A stretch of DNA of 64,000 bases, taken from the NCBI RefSeq assembly GCF_001905795.1, contig NZ_LIXJ01000015.1:109539-173538 (forward strand). The letters run 5' to 3'. The notes under the pieces were generated by a model. It was not told the DNA's origin. It searched no databases and saw nothing but the letters and a program-made list of their open reading frames with translations. Each line of letters opens with the position of its first letter. Position 1 is the first letter of the stretch. Shown here in pieces: positions 43,157 to 51,242 of this stretch. Origin of the DNA: Streptomyces sp. CB01580 (GTDB lineage: Bacteria; Actinomycetota; Actinomycetes; Streptomycetales; Streptomycetaceae). Made by a program: the position numbers and the translations under genes.

Positions 43157-43516
43157 TCAGCCGGGAGGCCACTGCATGCCGCGGCCGCCCAGGATGTGGG
43201 CGTGCGCGTGGAACACGGTCTGTCCTGCGCCGGAGCCGGTGTTGAAGACGACGCGGTAGCCGGTCTCCACGAGCTTCTCGTCCGCGGCGACGTTCCCCGC
43301 CTCGCGGAGTATGTCGGCGGCGACCTCCGGCGCTGCGGCGGCGAGCGAGGCGGCATCCGGGTGGTGGAGACGCGGGATGACGAGAACGTGGGTGGGGGCC
43401 TGCGGGTTTATGTCCCGGAAGGCCACGGTGGTCTCGGTCTCCCGGACGATGGTCGCCGGGACGTCACCCGAAACGATCTTGCAGAACAGGCAGTCGGGCT
43501 GCGGTTCTCCCGCCAT
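43157..43516 (-). CDS. HIT-family nucleotide hydrolase (HinT-like)
   Basis: A 119-residue HIT protein, likely hydrolysing adenosine phosphoramidates. The N-terminus CLFCKIVSGDVPATIVRETE and the HIT motif VFHAHAHILGGRGMQWPPG (about residues 101-119) are characteristic. ATG at 43516 has GAGGAG upstream. An in-frame ATG at 43573 would add 19 residues without family similarity. Confidence 0.9.
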   Translation of the reverse strand: MAGEPQPDCLFCKIVSGDVPATIVRETETTVAFRDINPQAPTHVLVIPRLHHPDAASLAAAAPEVAADILREAGNVAADEKLVETGYRVVFNTGSGAGQTVFHAHAHILGGRGMQWPPG

Positions 43517-43697
43517 GGGCTCGGCTCCTCGGTCGGTGCTGGTCGCTGTGGGGTGGTGATCGTTGTACGGCATGGTATCCGGGCGGCCGACACCGCCCGC
43601 GAGCCCGGGTGGGGGCACGGGAGGTCGCCGCCCGGAACGGGTCGGGGCGACCGGGCGGTCCGGACCCAAGCTGCGGTCCGGACCGCCCGGGGAGGCG

Positions 43698-46600
43698 CTA
43701 CGCCCCCGGCCGCTGCGGCGCGCGCTTGGCCGGGGTCTCGGCCAGCGAGGCCAGCGCGATCCTGATCGCCTCGTCCAGCTGCGGGTCGCGCCCCGCCGCG
43801 TGGTCCTGCGGGGTCGTCACGACCTCGATGTCGGGGTCGACCCCGTGGTTCTCCACGCCCCAGCCGTGGGTCTCGAACCAGAACGCGTACTTGGGCTGGG
43901 TGACCAGCGTCCCGTCGACGAGGGAGTAACGGCTGTCGATGCCGACCACACCGCCCCAGGTACGGGTGCCGACCACCGGGCCGATGCCCAGCGCCTTGAT
44001 CGCGGCGTTCACGATGTCGCCGTCCGATCCGGAGAACTCGTCGGCGACGGCGACGACCGGGCCGCGCGGCGCGTCCTGCGGGTAGCTGGTGGGCCGCATG
44101 CCGCGCGGCACGTCCCAGCCGACGATGCGCCGGCCGAGCTTCTCCACGACCAGCTGCGAGGTGTGGCCGCCGCGGTTCTCCCGCACGTCCACGACCAGGC
44201 CCTCGCGGGCCACCTCGACGCGCAGGTCGCGGTGGAGCTGCGCCCAGCCGGAGCCGACCATGTCGGGGACGTGGAGGTAGCCCAGGCGTCCGCCGGACCG
44301 CTCGTGGACGTACGCCCGGCGGTCGGCGACCCAGGCGTGGTAGCGCAGCGCCTCCTCGTCGGCGACGGGAACGACGACGACATGGCGCGGGTCGCCGCCG
44401 TCCACGGGCGAGATGGTCAGTTCGACCGGCTTTCCGGCCGAGCCGGTGAGCAGCGGTCCGGGTCCGGCGACCGGGTCGACGGGATGTCCGTCGACGGCCA
44501 GGATCGTGTCCCCGACGCGCGCCGCCACCCCCGGCGCCGCGAGCGGCGAGCGGGCTTCGGGGTCGGAGGTCTCGGACGGCAGGATGCGGTCGATGCGCCA
44601 GGCGCCCTCGTCCGTACGGGAGATGTCCGCGCCGAGCAGTCCCTGGCGGGCGTTCTCGTCTCGCCACCAGGCCGGGGGCCGCACATAGGCGTGCGAGGTG
44701 CCGAGTTCGCCCTGCACCTCCCACAGCAGGTCGACCAGGTCGTCATGGGTGGCGACGCGGTCCAGCACCGGGCGGTAGCGGTCCAGGACCGCGTCCCAGT
44801 CGACGCCGCCCATGTCGGGGCGCCAGAAGTTGTCCCGCATGACGCGCCCGGCCTCGTCGTACATCTGGCGCCATTCGGCGGCCGGGTCGAGGGTGCGGCG
44901 GATCCTGGTGAGGTCGACGGTGACGCTCGTGTCGCCGTCGTGGTCGTCGTCCCCGGCCGGGACCCGGCTGTCGGACGGTACGACGCGCAGCTTGCCCCGG
45001 GTGTGCAGGACCAGACGCCTGCCGTCGCCGCTGACCGCGAAGGCGCCGACGTCGGAGGCGAGTTCCTCGCAGCGCAGCTTCTCCAGGTCGTACCGCTCCA
45101 GGACGGTCTCGGGCTCGCGGGAGTCGGGGGTGGCGCCGCTGGTGCCGAGCACCCCGGTCACCGGGTGGCACAGCCACAGCAGCCCGTCCTTCGCGGCGCG
45201 CAGCGCGGAGTACCTGGCGGCCTCGACGGGCACCGGCACGATCCGGTCGGCGAGCCCTTCGAGGTCGATGCGGGTGACGGGCAGCGCGGTCGGGTTGTCC
45301 TCGCCGTCCCCGCCGCCCTTCTCCTTCTCGGTCGGGCGGCCGTGGCGCTGCGGCCCGAACGGCGAGGGCGTGGTGGCGGCGAGCGTCAGCAAGTGCGGGC
45401 GGCAGGCGCCGATGAACGCCAGGTCGAAGACGTGGGTGTCGTAGATCGGGTCGAAGGACCGCTCGGAGAGGAACGCGAGGTGCTTGCCGTCGGTGGTGAA
45501 CGCGGGGGCGAAGTCCCGGAAGCGCAGCGGGGTCGCCTCGGCCACCGACAGGTCGGCGAGGTGCGCCAGCTTGAGCTGGCGGAGCGGTTCGGGCCCGGGG
45601 TGCGACCAGGCGAGCCATGCGGAGTCCGGCGAGAAGACCAGACCGGAGACGTCGCCGTGTTCGCTGCGGTCCACCTCGTGGACCTCGCCGCTCTCCCGCT
45701 CGACGAGCAGCACCCGCCCGTCGTGGGCGGCGACGGCGAACCTGCTGCCGTCCGGCGCCGCGGCGAGGCCGAGCACCCGGCCCAGGCGTCCCGCGGCGAG
45801 GCGGCGCGGCACGGCGCCCGGCGCGATGCCGGTGGCGGGGGCGCACTCCAGGGCGTCGTCGCCCTCGGCGTCGGTGACCCAGACGACGTGCTGGTCGCCG
45901 TCGGCCTGGAAGGTTCGGGGGAGCCTGGCCCGTACGCCGGGTTCGGCGGCGAGCGCGCGGACCGGGCCGTCGCGATGGGTGACCCAGTGGACGGCGCCGC
46001 GCGTGGCGACCGCGCTGCCGCGGCCGGTGCGGTCCGGGGAGGCGCTCTCCAGGTGGCCGCCCGCGTGCAGGGGATGCGGCTGGAGGTCGGCGCGCTGGCC
46101 GCCGAGCCGGATGTTCAGACGGCGGGGCTCGGCCCCGTCGAGGTCGTCCAGCAGCCACAGTTCACCGGCCGACGCGTAGCAGACGCGGGTGCCGTCGGTG
46201 GTCGCGTGCCGGGCGTAGAAGCCTTCGATGCCGGTGTGGCGGCGCAGGTCGGAACCGTCGGGGAGGGAGGAGTAGACCGCGCCGACGCCTTCGTGGTCGG
46301 AGAGGAACGCGATACGTCCCCAAGCTCTCGGCTCCGCTCGAAGAGGGGAGACCCCACCGCCCACCCACATCGGGGCCTCGATGTTGCCGTCGAGGTCCTC
46401 GTGGATGCGTATGAACTCCGCGGCCCCGTCGGCGGATTCCGGTCGCTCCTCCCGCTCGAGCCACAACTTGCCCGCGGTGCCGCCCCGGTAGCGCTTCCAT
46501 GCGGCGGCCTCGCGCCCCATGGTGGCCGAGAGCAGCAGGACCCGTCCGCCGGGGCCGTACGCGACGGAGCCGACCGGCCCGTACGGAAGGGTCCGCGCGG

Positions 46601-46976
46601 GCCCGCCGTCGACCGGGACGGCCCTGGCCCAACGCCGTCTCAACGACGCCTGGTCGTGGGCGCTGATGGCCAGTACGTCGCCCTCCGGCGTCCAGCCGCG
46701 TACGGAGGTGGTGGCGTCGCCCCAGTGGGTGAGCCGCCGGGACGGGCCGCCGTCGACGGGTGCGACGTGCACCTCGGGTGCCCCGTCCCGGGTGGACGTC
46801 CAGGCGACCCGCGTCCCGTCGGGGGATATCCGCGGGTGGGTGACGGGCCGGTTGTCGGCGCTGACGCGCCAGGCCCGGCCGCCGTCCAGCGGTGCCAGCC
46901 AGACGTCGTCCTCGGCGGTGAAGGCGATCAGATCGCCCTGGACATGGGGGTATCGGAGGTAGGCAGACTGCGTCAC
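43698..46976 (-). CDS. tri: Tricorn protease
   Basis: A 1092-residue cytosolic serine protease degrading peptides released by the proteasome or other proteases. An N-terminal six-bladed and then a seven-bladed beta-propeller region (about 1-680) precede a PDZ-like domain and the S41-type catalytic core. The tetrad residues correspond to Ser-His in GELGTSHAYVRP, nucleophile Ser in DEFSGSDGDIVNAAIK and Glu in WGVENHGVDPD. GTG at 46976 has AGGGTG upstream; GTG 46985 is possible. Residues 207-220 (about GGVSPLRAEPRAWG) are an in-frame copy of a genomic repeat (46317-46358), which enlarges a propeller loop. Confidence 0.93.
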   Translation of the reverse strand: MTQSAYLRYPHVQGDLIAFTAEDDVWLAPLDGGRAWRVSADNRPVTHPRISPDGTRVAWTSTRDGAPEVHVAPVDGGPSRRLTHWGDATTSVRGWTPEGDVLAISAHDQASLRRRWARAVPVDGGPARTLPYGPVGSVAYGPGGRVLLLSATMGREAAAWKRYRGGTAGKLWLEREERPESADGAAEFIRIHEDLDGNIEAPMWVGGGVSPLRAEPRAWGRIAFLSDHEGVGAVYSSLPDGSDLRRHTGIEGFYARHATTDGTRVCYASAGELWLLDDLDGAEPRRLNIRLGGQRADLQPHPLHAGGHLESASPDRTGRGSAVATRGAVHWVTHRDGPVRALAAEPGVRARLPRTFQADGDQHVVWVTDAEGDDALECAPATGIAPGAVPRRLAAGRLGRVLGLAAAPDGSRFAVAAHDGRVLLVERESGEVHEVDRSEHGDVSGLVFSPDSAWLAWSHPGPEPLRQLKLAHLADLSVAEATPLRFRDFAPAFTTDGKHLAFLSERSFDPIYDTHVFDLAFIGACRPHLLTLAATTPSPFGPQRHGRPTEKEKGGGDGEDNPTALPVTRIDLEGLADRIVPVPVEAARYSALRAAKDGLLWLCHPVTGVLGTSGATPDSREPETVLERYDLEKLRCEELASDVGAFAVSGDGRRLVLHTRGKLRVVPSDSRVPAGDDDHDGDTSVTVDLTRIRRTLDPAAEWRQMYDEAGRVMRDNFWRPDMGGVDWDAVLDRYRPVLDRVATHDDLVDLLWEVQGELGTSHAYVRPPAWWRDENARQGLLGADISRTDEGAWRIDRILPSETSDPEARSPLAAPGVAARVGDTILAVDGHPVDPVAGPGPLLTGSAGKPVELTISPVDGGDPRHVVVVPVADEEALRYHAWVADRRAYVHERSGGRLGYLHVPDMVGSGWAQLHRDLRVEVAREGLVVDVRENRGGHTSQLVVEKLGRRIVGWDVPRGMRPTSYPQDAPRGPVVAVADEFSGSDGDIVNAAIKALGIGPVVGTRTWGGVVGIDSRYSLVDGTLVTQPKYAFWFETHGWGVENHGVDPDIEVVTTPQDHAAGRDPQLDEAIRIALASLAETPAKRAPQRPGA
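46317..46358 (-). repeat. 40-bp dispersed repeat inside tricorn coding sequence
   Basis: About 35 of 40 bases match the complement of 47201-47240. It contains CTCTCGGCTCCGCTCGA and a GGGGAGACCCC end. It adds 14 codons without breaking the frame. Confidence 0.75.
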
Positions 46977-47200
46977 ACCGATCACCCTAGGCCGCGGACG
47001 TGCCCGGCGGTACCGGGTTGGCCGGAGTGCGTCGGGGCCCACAGCCGCGCACCGCGCCGGTCACCGGGCCCTGCCGCCGAACTGCCGTCGTCCGGCCGGG
47101 GGCCGGGCCGGGCGGCGTCCGACCGGTGCGTGCGAGCGCGAGGCGGATGATCGTCCGCGTACCGGACCTACGAGGAAGCCCCCGACAACACCGCGAGCAA

Positions 47201-47240
47201 TGGGGTCTCCCCCGCTCGAGCGGAGCCGAGAGCCCGGGGA
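47201..47240 (+). repeat. 40-bp dispersed repeat, intergenic copy
   Basis: TGGGGTCTCCC, then CGAGCGGAGCCGAGAGC, then GGGGA; opposite orientation to the copy inside the tricorn gene. It is partly self-complementary. Confidence 0.75.
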
Positions 47241-47282
47241 AGTGCCAGGCGTCGCACAGCAGACGCAGTTCGAGGAAGGGGC

Positions 47283-47386
47283 CTAGCCCCAATACCGGTG
47301 ACTTGGCGCGTCGTTGACGGCTCTGACGTGTGAAAACGCCGCACAGAGGCTCTGTCAGGCGCCAAAGTCAACGGTATTGGGCCTAG
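47283..47386. repeat. 104-bp inverted-repeat element A
   Basis: Arms of 27-28 bp start CTAG(C/G)CCCAATACCG at each end and continue (G/T)TGACTT and GGCGC inward. CTAG is at both termini. No ORF inside. MITE-like; the inner 50 bases are non-coding. Confidence 0.75.
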
Positions 47387-47548
47387 TGCCGCTCCCGGCA
47401 ACGTTTGCCCCGTCGCACCGCCCGGCACGCACGCTCGCGGCGTTGGCCGAAAGCCCACGTAGCCCGCTACGAGGGCTTTCGGCCGCCTTGCGATCGCACG
47501 CACCGGACGCCGCTCCTTCCGGGCAAACCTTGCCGGTCACGGCACTAG
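47383..47548. repeat. 166-bp inverted-repeat element B, long form of the 15604 element
   Basis: 28-bp arms match at 24 positions; each starts CTAGTGCCG, then CCGGCAA(C/G)GTTTGCCC. The centre carries a 40-base hairpin (47445-47484) with GGCCGAAAGCCC arms. It shares CTAG with element A and its right CTAG holds the neighbouring gene's stop codon. Confidence 0.75.
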
Positions 47549-48084
47549 CCCCAGGGTGCGCCGGTCACCGTGACCGTCACGGTCGCCGCGGGCCGGACGC
47601 CGCCCTGGCCGCTGTTCCCGGGCGGGTACACCGCGCCGAACGTCGGTCTGGCGTCGCAGTCTCCGAGCACGTCCGTCCGGAACACGTCCCTGCCGTCGGC
47701 GCGCGCGGTCAGGTCTCCCCGCACGCACCGCCCGTCGAGGGCCTGGGTCACCTTGCCGCTGATCGAGATGTCCTGTCCGCTCCTGGTCCTTCCGGTGCAC
47801 TCGACGTGCCCGGTCCGGGGCAGGGAGGCGGCCGGCGAACCGTTCACCGCCCCGCCCCCGTCCAGGCGGTCGACACCGGCCGAGCAGCTCAGCCAGCGCA
47901 CGTCGACCCCGTTGCGCTGCAGGGCGCTGGTGCCGGTCCGGTCGGTGGTCACGGCGATGGACGCGGAGTTCAGACCACCCGCCGGGTCACAGGCGACGAG
48001 CCCCGCGACCGCCGCGCCCGTGAGCGCGGACGCGGCCAGAAATCGACGGATTCCGCTACACCACCATGCCCTTGTTGTCCCCAT
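47545..48084 (-). CDS. Putative secreted lipoprotein
   Basis: A 179-residue protein with a signal peptide and lipobox AGLVAC (Cys about residue 35). The mature part is beta-rich with several Cys residues (RWLSCSAGVDRL, HVECTGRTRSG, GRCVRGDLTA, LGDCDARP), likely disulfide-bonded. No family recognised. ATG at 48084 was chosen. The last sense codons and the TAG stop fall at the CTAG end of element B, so the C-terminus may have been altered by its insertion. It is downstream of rsmE on the same strand. Confidence 0.65.
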   Translation of the reverse strand: MGTTRAWWCSGIRRFLAASALTGAAVAGLVACDPAGGLNSASIAVTTDRTGTSALQRNGVDVRWLSCSAGVDRLDGGGAVNGSPAASLPRTGHVECTGRTRSGQDISISGKVTQALDGRCVRGDLTARADGRDVFRTDVLGDCDARPTFGAVYPPGNSGQGGVRPAATVTVTVTGAPWG

Positions 48085-48168
48085 ACGGGCAGCTTCCCAC
48101 CGTTCGATCGCGAGACGGTAGACGGCTCGCGGCCTCATCGGGGGTGGCACCGGCGCGCGGGAGGGCGC

Positions 48169-48915
48169 TCACGACCAGCGGCCGGTGCGCCCCATCAGCA
48201 GGGCCGTCGCCGCCGTTCCGGCCGTGGAGGTGCGCAGCACGCTCGCACCGAGACGACAGGTGCGGGCGCCGGCTTCGGCGAAGACGGCCAGTTCGTCCGG
48301 GGACACGCCCCCTTCGGGACCGACGACGAGCACGATCTCGCCCTGGGCGGGGAGTTGGACGGTGGCCAACGGTTCGCTGTCGTGGTCGCGGTCCTCGTGC
48401 AGGACGGCGGCGAAGTCCGCCGCGCCCAGGAGCGCGGCGACCTGTTTGGTCGTCAGCATGTCCGCCACCTCGGGGAATCGCACCCGGCGCGACTGCTTGC
48501 CCGCCTCGCGGGCGGTGTTGCGCCATTTCGCCAGGGACTTGAGGCCGCGCTCGCCCTTCCACTGGGTGATGCAGCGTGATGCCTGCCAGGGCACGATCGC
48601 GTCGACGCCGGTCTCCGTCATCGTCTCCACGGCGACCTCGCCCCGGTCGCCCTTGGGCAGCGCCTGAACGACGGTGATCCGGGGGGCGGGTGGCGGCTCC
48701 TCGTGAATCGCCGTCAGGTCCATGACCACGAGCCGGTCCTTGCCCTCGGCGGCCCTGACGACGCCCTCCGTCCAGCGGCCCGCGCCGTCCGTCAGCACGA
48801 CGTCCTCGCCGGGGCGCAGCCGCTTCACCGAGACGGCGTGCCGCCCTTCGGGCCCTTCCAGCACGAACTCCGGCCCGTCGGGGACCTCTTCGACGACGAA
48901 GACCGGTGCGGTCAT
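48169..48915 (-). CDS. rsmE: 16S rRNA m3U1498 methyltransferase
   Basis: A 248-residue SPOUT-class methyltransferase acting on 16S rRNA U1498. The N-terminal PUA-like part has GPEGRHAVSVKRLRPGEDVV. The catalytic part has ITVVQALPKGDRGEVAVETM and the knot motifs VLVVGPEGGVSPDELAVF and CRLGASVLRTSTAGTAATAL. The ATG overlaps the stop of the nitronate monooxygenase gene (ATGA), suggesting coupling. Confidence 0.93.
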   Translation of the reverse strand: MTAPVFVVEEVPDGPEFVLEGPEGRHAVSVKRLRPGEDVVLTDGAGRWTEGVVRAAEGKDRLVVMDLTAIHEEPPPAPRITVVQALPKGDRGEVAVETMTETGVDAIVPWQASRCITQWKGERGLKSLAKWRNTAREAGKQSRRVRFPEVADMLTTKQVAALLGAADFAAVLHEDRDHDSEPLATVQLPAQGEIVLVVGPEGGVSPDELAVFAEAGARTCRLGASVLRTSTAGTAATALLMGRTGRWS

Positions 48916-49988
48916 CGCGTGCCCCCCGCGTTCAGTGCCGCCCGCGCGGCGTCCAGTTCCTCGACGAGGAGGCCGACCAGCCGGCCGGCGGGCACCTCGC
49001 GTGCCATCCGGTGTCCCTGCCCCGCCCACAGGGCCATGCCCTGGGCGTCCCCGGACGTGGCCGCCGCCTTGCGCAGTCCGGCGGTCAGGTAGTGGATCTG
49101 GGGGTAGGCGGCGGGGGCGTACGGACCGTGCTCGCGCATGAAGCGGTTGATCAGCCCGCGGGCGGGACGCCCGGAGAACGCCCGGGTCAGGGCGGTTCCC
49201 GCGAACAGCGGATTGGTCAGCGCCTGCTTGTGCAGCGGGTTCGCGCCGGACTCGGGGCAGACGAGGAACGCCGTGCCGAGCTGCGCCGCCTGGGCGCCCG
49301 CGGCGAGCACCGCGGCGATCTGGGAGCCGCGCATCAGTCCGCCCGCGGCGACGATCGGCATCTCCACGGTCTCGCGGACCTGGGCGACCAGGGAGAGCAG
49401 GCCGATGCCGGTGCCGTCGTTCAGCGGGTCGTCGCGGTGGGTGGACTGGTGGCCGCCCGCCTCCACGCCCTGCGCGCAGACCGCGTCGGCGCCCGCCCAC
49501 TGGGCCGCCTGGGCCTCCTCGGGCGTGGTCACCGTCACGACGGTGTACGTGCCGACGTTCGCGAGCGCGTCGAGGGTGTCGCGGCTCGGGCATCCGAAGG
49601 CGAACGAGACGGCCGGGACGGGATCCTCCAGGAGGACGGCGAGCTTGGCCTCGTAGCCGTCGTCGCCCCCGCCGGCGTCCGGGTCGCCGAGCGGGGTCTC
49701 GTACCAGGCCCCCTCACCCGCGAGCTGATGCCGGTACACGTCGACGGCGCTCGGGTCGGCGAGGTCGGGCTGCGGCATGAAGAGATTGACGCCGAAGGGC
49801 CGGCCGGTGAGCGTGCGCAGCCGCTTGATCTCGTTGTACATGCCGTCGGCCGTCTTGTACCCGGCGGCGAGAAAGCCCAGCCCGCCCGCTTCCGAGACGG
49901 CTGCGGCGAGCTCCGGACGGGACGTACCGCCCGCCATGGGGGCCTGCACGATCGGATACCGGCAGAGATCGGTCAACACGGATGACAT
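48912..49988 (-). CDS. Nitronate monooxygenase-like flavoprotein
   Basis: A 358-residue FMN-dependent TIM-barrel enzyme of the NPD/2-nitropropane dioxygenase family, oxidising nitronates such as propionate-3-nitronate. Motifs are PIVQAPMAGGTSRPELAAAV, SFAFGCPS, GADAVCAQGVEAGGHQSTHR with the FMN-phosphate region, and IVAAGGLMRGSQIAAVLAAG. Length is normal. It lies downstream of the dnaJ terminator and is coupled to rsmE. Confidence 0.9.
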   Translation of the reverse strand: MSSVLTDLCRYPIVQAPMAGGTSRPELAAAVSEAGGLGFLAAGYKTADGMYNEIKRLRTLTGRPFGVNLFMPQPDLADPSAVDVYRHQLAGEGAWYETPLGDPDAGGGDDGYEAKLAVLLEDPVPAVSFAFGCPSRDTLDALANVGTYTVVTVTTPEEAQAAQWAGADAVCAQGVEAGGHQSTHRDDPLNDGTGIGLLSLVAQVRETVEMPIVAAGGLMRGSQIAAVLAAGAQAAQLGTAFLVCPESGANPLHKQALTNPLFAGTALTRAFSGRPARGLINRFMREHGPYAPAAYPQIHYLTAGLRKAAATSGDAQGMALWAGQGHRMAREVPAGRLVGLLVEELDAARAALNAGGTR

Positions 49989-50038
49989 GACCGCATCGTG
50001 TCACGTCCGGCGCGCCCCGGCGTGCGCGGGACGCGACC

Positions 50039-50073
50039 GTGCGCCGTTCCCCGTCGGACGGAGAACGGCGCAC
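50039..50073 (-). terminator. Terminator of hrcA-dnaJ
   Basis: Perfect 10-bp arms GTGCGCCGTT and AACGGCGCAC around a 15-base loop, 30 bp past the dnaJ stop. Confidence 0.7.
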
Positions 50074-50102
50074 GAGGTCCGCAGAAGCCCGCGCGGGGCC
50101 CG

Positions 50103-51242
50103 TCAGCGGCCGTTGAAGGCATCCTTCAGCCGGGAGAACAGCCCCTGCTGACCGGGCTGGAACTGGCCGGTGGGCCGCTCCTCGCCCCGCATCTTCGCCA
50201 GTTCGCGCAGCAGTCGTTCCTGCTCCGGGTCGAGCTTCGTCGGGGTCATCACCTCGACGTGCACGACCAGGTCGCCCCTTCCGCCGCCCCTCAGATGGGT
50301 GATGCCGCGTCCGTGCAGCGGGACCGACTGGCCGGACTGGGTGCCGGGCCTGATGTCGACCTCCTCCAGGCCGTCGAGCGTCTCCAACGGCACCTTCGTG
50401 CCGAGCGCGCCCGCCGTCATGGGGATCGTGACGGTGCAGTGCAGGTCGTCGCCGCGGCGCTGGAACACCGGGTGCGACAGTTCGTGGATCTCCACGTACA
50501 GGTCGCCGGCCGGGCCGCCGCCGGGGCCGACCTCGCCCTCGCCCGCGAGCTGGATGCGGGTGCCGTTGTCGACACCCGCCGGGATCTTCACGGTGAGCGT
50601 GCGACGCGACCGGACACGGCCGTCCCCGGCGCACTCCGGGCACGGGGTCGGCACGACCGTGCCGAAGCCCTGGCACTGCGGGCAGGGCCTCGAGGTCATG
50701 ACCTGGCCCAGGAAGGACCGGGTGACCTGGGAGACCTCGCCGCGTCCGCGGCACATGTCACAGGTCTGGGCGGAGGTGCCGGGAGCGGCGCCCTCGCCGC
50801 TGCACGTGGTGCAGACGACGGCCGTGTCGACCTGGATGTCCTTGGTGGTGCCGAACGCCGCCTCGGCGAGATCGACCTCCAGCCGGATCATCGCGTCCTG
50901 GCCGCGCCGGGTGCGCGAGCGGGGCCCGCGCTGCGACGACGTACCGAAGAACGCGTCCATGATGTCGGAGAAGTTGCCGAAGCCGCCCTGTCCGAAGCCG
51001 CCCGCGCCGCCACCGCCGCCGGAGGCGGACAGCGGGTCGCCGCCGAGGTCGTAGACCTGCTTCTTCTGCGGGTCCGACAGCACCTCGTAGGCGGCGTTGA
51101 TCTCCTTGAACCGCTCCTGGGTCTTCGGATCGGGATTCACATCCGGGTGCAGCTCGCGGGCGAGCCTCCGGAATGCCTTCTTGATCTCGTCCTGGGAGGC
51201 GTCGCGGCGCACGCCGAGTACGGCGTAGTAGTCCGTGGCCAC
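50103..51242 (-). CDS. dnaJ: Chaperone DnaJ
   Basis: A 379-residue type I J-protein, co-chaperone of DnaK. The J domain (1-70) has the HPD motif in RELHPDVNPDPKTQ. A Gly-rich linker SASGGGGGAGGFGQGGFGNF follows. Four zinc-binding CxxCxGxG repeats are present (CTTCSGEG, CDMCRGRG, CPQCQGFG, CPECAGDG). It immediately follows hrcA, which is the second dnaJ copy arrangement common in Streptomyces. GTG at 51242; regulated with hrcA by CIRCE. Confidence 0.95.
   Translation of the reverse strand: MATDYYAVLGVRRDASQDEIKKAFRRLARELHPDVNPDPKTQERFKEINAAYEVLSDPQKKQVYDLGGDPLSASGGGGGAGGFGQGGFGNFSDIMDAFFGTSSQRGPRSRTRRGQDAMIRLEVDLAEAAFGTTKDIQVDTAVVCTTCSGEGAAPGTSAQTCDMCRGRGEVSQVTRSFLGQVMTSRPCPQCQGFGTVVPTPCPECAGDGRVRSRRTLTVKIPAGVDNGTRIQLAGEGEVGPGGGPAGDLYVEIHELSHPVFQRRGDDLHCTVTIPMTAGALGTKVPLETLDGLEEVDIRPGTQSGQSVPLHGRGITHLRGGGRGDLVVHVEVMTPTKLDPEQERLLRELAKMRGEERPTGQFQPGQQGLFSRLKDAFNGR

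Larger units (their letters stand above)
46977..47544. other. Intergenic region composed mostly of repeat elements
   Basis: No supported gene. It holds a 40-bp dispersed repeat (47201-47240) and two abutting inverted-repeat elements (47283-47386 and 47383-47548) sharing a CTAG. Confidence 0.7.

Noticed and set aside
43563..47150. Plus-strand open frame of 1195 codons
   Set aside because: It is antisense to tricorn protease, which has clear catalytic motifs; long antisense frames are expected in very GC-rich DNA.
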